A DNA stretch of 64,000 nt from Euzebyales bacterium. GTDB lineage: Bacteria > Actinomycetota > Nitriliruptoria > Euzebyales > JAHELV01. Below are positions 59,701 to 64,000 of this stretch, piece after piece (position 1 is the stretch's first letter; each line of letters opens with the position of its first letter). The stretch spans positions 1 to 64,000 of the forward strand of contig DASUUK010000034.1 of assembly GCA_036374135.1 (NCBI GenBank), read 5' to 3'. A program made the translations under genes and the position numbers. Below the pieces are notes generated by a model. It was given only the letters and a program-made list of their open reading frames with translations. It made no database searches and was not told the origin of the DNA.

Positions 59701-60601
59701 CGGTGACCTCCGCATCCGATGACAACGCTGTCCGTGCTCTGGCGTGCGCCGTCGCCCGCCGCAGCGCGCGTTGGGTCAGGACCCGCGTCAGATGCCGACG
59801 GTAGGCCACCGTGGCGTGCAGATCCGCCTCCGGCCGGCTCGCGTCGTCGACGAGCTCCGCGGCCGCGGCGAACGCGGTGTCGTCGGGAGCGGAGCCAACG
59901 ACGGCATCGGTGCAGTCGACGACCAGCGGCGTGGGATGCACGCTGATGGCCCCGACCCGTGCGGTCGACACGGCACCGTCACGATCGAGCGTGACGGTCG
60001 CCCCGACGCCGCACAGCGCATAGTCGCCGTGACGGCGTGCGATCTCCACGAACGCGCTCCCGCCGGCGTCGGGCTGACGCGGGAATCGGACGGACTCGAC
60101 CATGTCGCCCGGCTCCAGACTGCTCTCGAGCGGGGCCACGAAGAAGTCCGCGGGCGAGACGTCGCGCGGTTCACTGCCGTGCCGGACGATCCGCACCGTG
60201 CCGCCGAGCACTGCGAGCACGGCCGTCATCTCGCCCGCGGGATCGGCGTGCGCGATGCTGCCGCAGGTCGTGCCGCGGTTGCGGATGACCGGGTGGGCGA
60301 CGAGCCGGAGCGCCTGACGCAGCAACGGGGCGGCGCGGTCGGCGGCCTCGTGGCGTTCGAGCGCCGCGTGCCGTACGGCAGCGCCCACCGTGACGGCGTC
60401 TTCGTCGACGTCGATGTGGTCCAGCGCGGCAATGCGGTTGATGTCGACCAGGTTGGCCGGCGCGGCCAGGCGCATGTTCAGGAGCGGGATCAGGCTCTGT
60501 CCGCCGGCGAGGACCTTGGCCTCGTCACCGAGGTCGTGCAGGGTCGCCAGCGCTTCGTCTACGGTCGTCGGCGCGTGGTAGGCGAACGGTGGGGGCTTCA
60601 C
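59693..60601 (-). CDS. FAD-binding medium subunit of molybdenum hydroxylase (CoxM-like)
   Basis: A 302-aa PCMH-type flavoprotein. AGGQSLIPLLNMRLA and RNRGTTCGSIAHADPAGE are the two FAD-binding motifs; IVRHGSEPRDVSPADFF and ARRHGDYALCGVGATVTL are middle-domain family segments, and the C-terminal CO_deh_flav_C domain covers about 180-285. It accepts electrons from the iron-sulfur subunit. The GTG start follows the DUF1116 stop by one base; its end overlaps the CoxS-like start. Cytosolic. The set has the order M-S-L as in cox-like operons. Confidence 0.92.
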   Translation of the reverse strand: MKPPPFAYHAPTTVDEALATLHDLGDEAKVLAGGQSLIPLLNMRLAAPANLVDINRIAALDHIDVDEDAVTVGAAVRHAALERHEAADRAAPLLRQALRLVAHPVIRNRGTTCGSIAHADPAGEMTAVLAVLGGTVRIVRHGSEPRDVSPADFFVAPLESSLEPGDMVESVRFPRQPDAGGSAFVEIARRHGDYALCGVGATVTLDRDGAVSTARVGAISVHPTPLVVDCTDAVVGSAPDDTAFAAAAELVDDASRPEADLHATVAYRRHLTRVLTQRALRRATAHARARTALSSDAEVTDV

Positions 60602-60602
60602 G

Positions 60603-62051
60603 TCATGCGACCTCTCGCTCCGCTGCTGGCGGCGGCTCCTCGGCCCGCTCGGCGAGCGCCTCGACGGCGGCCACGAAGCACGCCATCGGTGGCTCGACCA
60701 ACCCGGCACCGACCTGACCGGTACCGGCCTCGCGACCCGCCATGCCGGTGTTGACCGCGGGCACGACGCCGGTGCGGACGACCCGCGTGGCATCGATGCC
60801 CACCGGGGTACCGCGGAACCCGAGGATCGGGATCTGGTACGCCGTGTGCTCGGCCAGCGCGATCTCATACATCGCCAGTGTGAACGCCAGGGCGTCGGTG
60901 ACGTCGCCACCGACGAACCGCACGATGGCCGGTGCCGCGGCCATCGCGAACCCGCCGATGCCGGCGGTCTCGGTGATGGTCGAGTCGCCGATGTCCGGGT
61001 TGGCGTCCTGTGGGCCGTAGCCCGAGAGGAACAGCCCGTCGGGCACACCGGCGGGGCCTGTGAACCACGCGTCTCCCGTGCCCGAGCACTGCACCCCGAA
61101 CTCCGTCCCGTTGCGAGCCATGGCCACGACCATGCTCGAGCCCGCGATGTCGCGTGCCGCGTCGGCGGCGCACTTGGCGGCGGGCATGACCAGGTTGAGG
61201 AAGAAGTGGTCGTTGCCGTTGATGAACCGCAGGACCTGCGCGATGTCGACGGCCGGGGCATCGACCTCGACCAGGTCGCCCGCGATCTCGCGGAGGAACA
61301 ACGACGAGCCGGCGCGGTTGCGGTTGTGCCCCTCGTCACCCATCTGCAGCGCCTGCACGATCAGCGCCCGGATGTCGATCGGTCCGTGCGCCCGCAGCGC
61401 CGCGCGGGTCAGCGGCGCCAACGTGTGCTCCATCCACCGGAGCCGCTCGATGACCTCCTGGCCGAACGCGCCGTAGCGCAGCACCTTGCCGAGCCCCTCG
61501 TTCTGCGTGCAGTGCGCAGTCACGCCGTGCTCGTCATCGTGGAGCACGTACATCGGCATCGACGGGCTTACGACGCCGGCCATCGGTCCGACCGCGCCGT
61601 GCTCGTGGCACGGCGCCAGGTTGACCTCGCCCCGCTCGGCCATGGCGATCGCGGCGCCGGGATCGTCGGCCCATCCCTCGTACAGCAGCGCGCCGATGAT
61701 CGCGCCCCGCAGGGGTCCCGACGCGTCCGCCCACGCGATGGGCGGCCCGGCGTGCAGCAGCGTGCGGTCGCCGAGGCCGTCGATGGCGTCGCGCGCGGTC
61801 ACGACGTCGACCAGGTGTGGCCGCGCGGCCTGCAGGCGCGCCACGCCCCGTGCGTTGGCGTCGTCGAGCCGGGGGTCGCCGGCCACGCGTGCCAACGCGT
61901 CGCCCGCCCCGGCCGGCGGGCGCCATTCGGTGCGCACGGCAGTGGCGCCCTGCGCGTCGAGCGCGTCGGCGAACATCCCGACACCGGCGGTCACGACCCT
62001 GGGTTCGTCCGCCAGCAACGCGGCCAGCGGCGTGTCCGACGCGCCGTTCAT
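60603..62051 (-). CDS. DUF1116 protein (AllG/YlbE-like)
   Basis: A 482-aa DUF1116 family protein. Conserved segments are GALLYEGWADDPGAA, NLAPCHEHGAVGPMAGVVSPSMP, MGDEGHNRNRAGSSLF, FLNLVMPAAKCAADAA and GTGDAWFTGPAG (all typical). In E. coli the homologue YlbE is AllG, a subunit of oxamate carbamoyltransferase with AllF (FdrA) and AllH (YlbF, DUF2877). Here all three are adjacent. GGAGGGCTCCGC gives the ribosome site and the ATG overlaps the FdrA stop (ATGA). The enzyme would phosphorolyse a carbamoylated compound to carbamoyl phosphate; the exact substrate is inferred. Confidence 0.86.
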   Translation of the reverse strand: MNGASDTPLAALLADEPRVVTAGVGMFADALDAQGATAVRTEWRPPAGAGDALARVAGDPRLDDANARGVARLQAARPHLVDVVTARDAIDGLGDRTLLHAGPPIAWADASGPLRGAIIGALLYEGWADDPGAAIAMAERGEVNLAPCHEHGAVGPMAGVVSPSMPMYVLHDDEHGVTAHCTQNEGLGKVLRYGAFGQEVIERLRWMEHTLAPLTRAALRAHGPIDIRALIVQALQMGDEGHNRNRAGSSLFLREIAGDLVEVDAPAVDIAQVLRFINGNDHFFLNLVMPAAKCAADAARDIAGSSMVVAMARNGTEFGVQCSGTGDAWFTGPAGVPDGLFLSGYGPQDANPDIGDSTITETAGIGGFAMAAAPAIVRFVGGDVTDALAFTLAMYEIALAEHTAYQIPILGFRGTPVGIDATRVVRTGVVPAVNTGMAGREAGTGQVGAGLVEPPMACFVAAVEALAERAEEPPPAAEREVA

Positions 62052-63559
62052 GCGGAGCCCTCCACAGCGGAGACGAGCCGCACGGCTTCGCGGGCGGCCT
62101 CGGCGTTCGACAGGCACACGATCGCTCCGGCGTCCGTCAACGCCTTGGCCTGGCGGTCCAGCCCCTGCGGGTCGTCACCGGTCCCACAGAGCGACACGAC
62201 GACGGCCAGGCGGTCGCCGCGGTCGTCGGCCGTCCGCCGTGCGGCGGCGAGGGCCGGCGCGAGCGCGCCGGCCGGGTCGGCGTCGGCGCCGTGCCCGAGC
62301 ACGACATCGAGCAGCAGTGTGTGGCTGCCGGGGCGTTGCGCCGTGCGTTCCATCCGGGCGATGCGCAGACCGTGGTCGATCATGGGATGCGGACGGCCCC
62401 GTGTCATGTCGTCCTCGCCGAGGTCGATCATCACGTGGCCGTCCGCGTCGTCGCCGTCGGGCAGCGCCCAGTCGGGCTCCAGCGGGATGTTCGACCGGAC
62501 CGGTCCGAGCGCCTCGGCGGCGATCACCATGGCCTCGTCGCACAGCGTGCCGCCACTGAACAGGCCGCGCACATCACCGTGCGCGGGTGCGGGCGGGTCC
62601 GCCGGATCCCAGCGCAGGTGCGCGTCGACCGCGTGGCCGGCGTACGCTGCGACCTCGTCGGCGACCGCGGTCAGGTCCCGCTCGCCCCGCCCGACGAAGC
62701 CGAGCACGACATGCGTGGCGCAGGCCGCGGCCGCCTCGCGCACCCTGGCGGCCACCTGTGGGTCCGGCGGTTTGGACACGATGACGATGAGCTCGGTACG
62801 GGGGTCGGCGTCCAGCGCCCTGAGCGCCGTGAGCGTGGAGGCACCGCCGATCTGCGCCGACAGGTCGCGTCCACCGACACCCAGCACGTGGCGGAGGCCG
62901 ACGCCCGCCGCGTCGAGCAGGCAGCACACCTGTTGGGCGCCGGTGCCCGACGCGGCGACCATGCCGACCGGCCCCGGACGGACGACGTTGGCGAACCCGA
63001 GACCGACGCCACCGACGATCGCGGTGCCGCAGTCGGGTCCCATCACCAGCAGACCGCGTCGATCGCCTTCGGCCTTGAGGGCGATCTCCTGCGCGACGGG
63101 CACGTTGTCGCTGAACAGCATGACGTGCAGCCCGGCGCGCAGCGCATCCATCGCCTCGACGTACGCGTGCTCCCCCGGCACGGAGATCAGCGCGAGGTCC
63201 AGATCGGTGGACCGCGCGGCTCCACCGACGGTGCGCGGGGGCGGCGCGCTGAAGTCACCGCCCACGCTGGACGTCGATGTAGCCGCGAGCGCGGCATCGA
63301 TCTGCGCGCGCGCCGCGGCTACCGTCGCGTCGTCGGCGGCGCGCACCGCGACGACGAGATCGTTGGGCGTCGCGTCGTCGATGTGCTGGCCGAACCCGAG
63401 ATCGGCCAGGATCCCGAGGTTCAGCTCGGTTGCCATCGCGACGACCGCCTCGTCGACGCCATCGATCGCGGTGATGTCCCGCGAGACCTGCAGCAGCGTC
63501 ACCGAGTCGTGGTAGACGCCGTGCCGGAGCTCGAGGTGGGTCGTGCTCGCGGCGCTCAT
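62048..63559 (-). CDS. fdrA: FdrA (AllF-like) acyl-CoA-synthetase-fold protein
   Basis: A 503-aa FdrA family protein: succinyl-CoA-synthetase-alpha-like folds arranged as CoA-binding/Rossmann parts. It has MGPDCGTAIVGGVGLGFAN, VGMVAASGTGAQQV, GVGGRDLSAQIGG, IVIVSKPPDP, FSGGTLCDEAMV and RGRPHPMIDHGLRIARM (a C-terminal family motif). E. coli FdrA (AllF) is a subunit of oxamate carbamoyltransferase in allantoin breakdown. ATG at 63559 overlaps the DUF2877 stop (ATGA). The neighbouring DUF1116 and DUF2877 genes make the complete set of three subunits. Confidence 0.9.
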   Translation of the reverse strand: MSAASTTHLELRHGVYHDSVTLLQVSRDITAIDGVDEAVVAMATELNLGILADLGFGQHIDDATPNDLVVAVRAADDATVAAARAQIDAALAATSTSSVGGDFSAPPPRTVGGAARSTDLDLALISVPGEHAYVEAMDALRAGLHVMLFSDNVPVAQEIALKAEGDRRGLLVMGPDCGTAIVGGVGLGFANVVRPGPVGMVAASGTGAQQVCCLLDAAGVGLRHVLGVGGRDLSAQIGGASTLTALRALDADPRTELIVIVSKPPDPQVAARVREAAAACATHVVLGFVGRGERDLTAVADEVAAYAGHAVDAHLRWDPADPPAPAHGDVRGLFSGGTLCDEAMVIAAEALGPVRSNIPLEPDWALPDGDDADGHVMIDLGEDDMTRGRPHPMIDHGLRIARMERTAQRPGSHTLLLDVVLGHGADADPAGALAPALAAARRTADDRGDRLAVVVSLCGTGDDPQGLDRQAKALTDAGAIVCLSNAEAAREAVRLVSAVEGSA

Positions 63560-64000
63560 CCTTCGATCCTCTCCGATGTGAGCACGTCGACGGCGATGGT
63601 GATGCCTGCCAGCAGATCCTGCCCGGATGTGTGACCGATCCTCGTCAGCGCTGTCACGGCGCCGTCGAGCCGACCCTGCCCGGCCAGGGCCCGGAGCACC
63701 CGTCCGGCCGCGCCGACCACCGCGGCGTCGTCGGCGCACCGCAGCAGCGTCGATGACAGCGCGGTGGTGTGGTGCGCGTGACGGCGGCTGTGCCGTGCGA
63801 GCGCATCGGCCACAGGTGCCGTCGCGCCGGTGCCGAGCACGCGCAACGCCGCCAGTGCCCCGGCCACCACGTCGTCGCCGGCGGGCGTGGATCCAGCGCC
63901 GCGGCCGATCAGCTCGGCGACGGCCGGTCCGAGCGCCGACAGATCGTGGCGCATCGCGGCGGCCGCCAACCGCCGCACGCCGGCGCGCACCCCGAACGCG
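63556..64000 (-). CDS. DUF2877 protein (AllH/YlbF-like), 5' end beyond window
   Basis: The frame is open to the window edge, so only the C-terminal 148 or so residues are seen. ELIGRGAGSTPAGDDVVAGALAALR is the DUF2877 signature (L-I-G-x-G-x-G-x-T-P-x-G-D-D). TTALSSTLLRCADD and ALTRIGHTSGQDLLAGITIA (the S-G-x-D-x-L-x-G motif) follow. This is the third subunit (AllH-type) of the FdrA-DUF1116-DUF2877 set. It is the first gene of the train visible here; more genes may precede it. Confidence 0.85.
   Translation of the reverse strand, partial: AFGVRAGVRRLAAAAMRHDLSALGPAVAELIGRGAGSTPAGDDVVAGALAALRVLGTGATAPVADALARHSRRHAHHTTALSSTLLRCADDAAVVGAAGRVLRALAGQGRLDGAVTALTRIGHTSGQDLLAGITIAVDVLTSERIEG

Noticed and set aside
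56525-60601. Calling the CoxM-S-L genes an aerobic CO dehydrogenase
   Set aside because: The large subunit has PYRGAGR (form II) in place of the CO-dehydrogenase motif with the active-site Cys, and the neighbours point to heterocycle breakdown.
1-64000. tRNA or rRNA genes, integrase or transposase genes, attachment sites
   Set aside because: None was recognised by reading; a dedicated tRNA and mobile-element search would be decisive.

Overview
The window is very GC-rich, densely coded DNA of an actinobacterium. Pointers to this are the GTG starts, ATGA/GTGA gene overlaps, a Sap/GAP-type membrane protein, an actinobacterial-type GlgC-GlgA pair, an IclR regulator and a fused E1 alpha/beta dehydrogenase. 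The mixture (SLH-like repeats, CrtL-type lycopene cyclase, form II CoxL-like hydroxylase) would suit a deep-branching lineage such as the Nitriliruptoria, but that placement is an impression, not a proof. No rRNA, tRNA, CRISPR array, insertion sequence or prophage was recognised.

Region 1 (1-9.3 kb) is loosely packed: an alpha/beta hydrolase, a small peptidoglycan-binding/LysM protein, a DUF1801 protein, a double universal stress protein, a sulfide:quinone reductase-like flavoprotein, an Hsp20 and a CorA-type transporter. Between them lie unusually long non-coding stretches and eroded genes: a GNAT lacking its middle, an SDR reduced to its two ends, and a UspA frameshifted by an internal deletion. 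Further remnants lie at 12.1 kb (DinB/DUF664), 23.6 kb (SDR without its Rossmann start) and 36.6 kb (sortase C-terminus).

Region 2 (9.6-27 kb) holds a solitary molybdopterin oxidoreductase, a YCII protein, a Sap-family protein with an 11-residue poly-Glu tract, an ornithine cyclodeaminase-family enzyme behind a perfect 14-bp inverted repeat, a small protein/nucleotidyltransferase pair resembling a toxin-antitoxin module, an MFS-amidohydrolase-DUF59 group, IclR and RraA-like genes, SppA, a site-2 protease and a fused 2-oxoacid dehydrogenase E1.

Region 3 (27-47.7 kb) holds an SLH-like surface protein, AarF/UbiB kinase, TerC, a PQQ-type sugar dehydrogenase lipoprotein, a TM-helix protein with a 30-bp-repeat coiled coil, a cyclase/ATPase regulator of 1051 aa, an S51 peptidase-like protein fused to a CysRS-type tail, lycopene cyclase, Pgi, an S9 peptidase, TrpB2, and the glycogen genes glgC and glgA.

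Region 4 (47.7-64 kb, running off the right edge) is one minus-strand gene train of twelve genes, most overlapping by 1-8 bases. In transcription order these are a DUF2877 protein, FdrA, DUF1116, CoxM-, CoxS- and CoxL-like hydroxylase subunits (form II motif), CoxG, an amidase, hydantoinase A and B, a CaiB-type CoA-transferase and a biotin-enzyme carboxyltransferase. I read it as a complete catabolic system for a nitrogen heterocycle or ureide: hydroxylation, ATP-dependent ring opening, deamidation, carbamoyl transfer, CoA activation. A short dispersed repeat with a 42-bp period occurs as a tandem pair in the glgC-glgA junction, where it supplies the glgA ribosome-binding site, and as an in-frame pair inside hydantoinase B.
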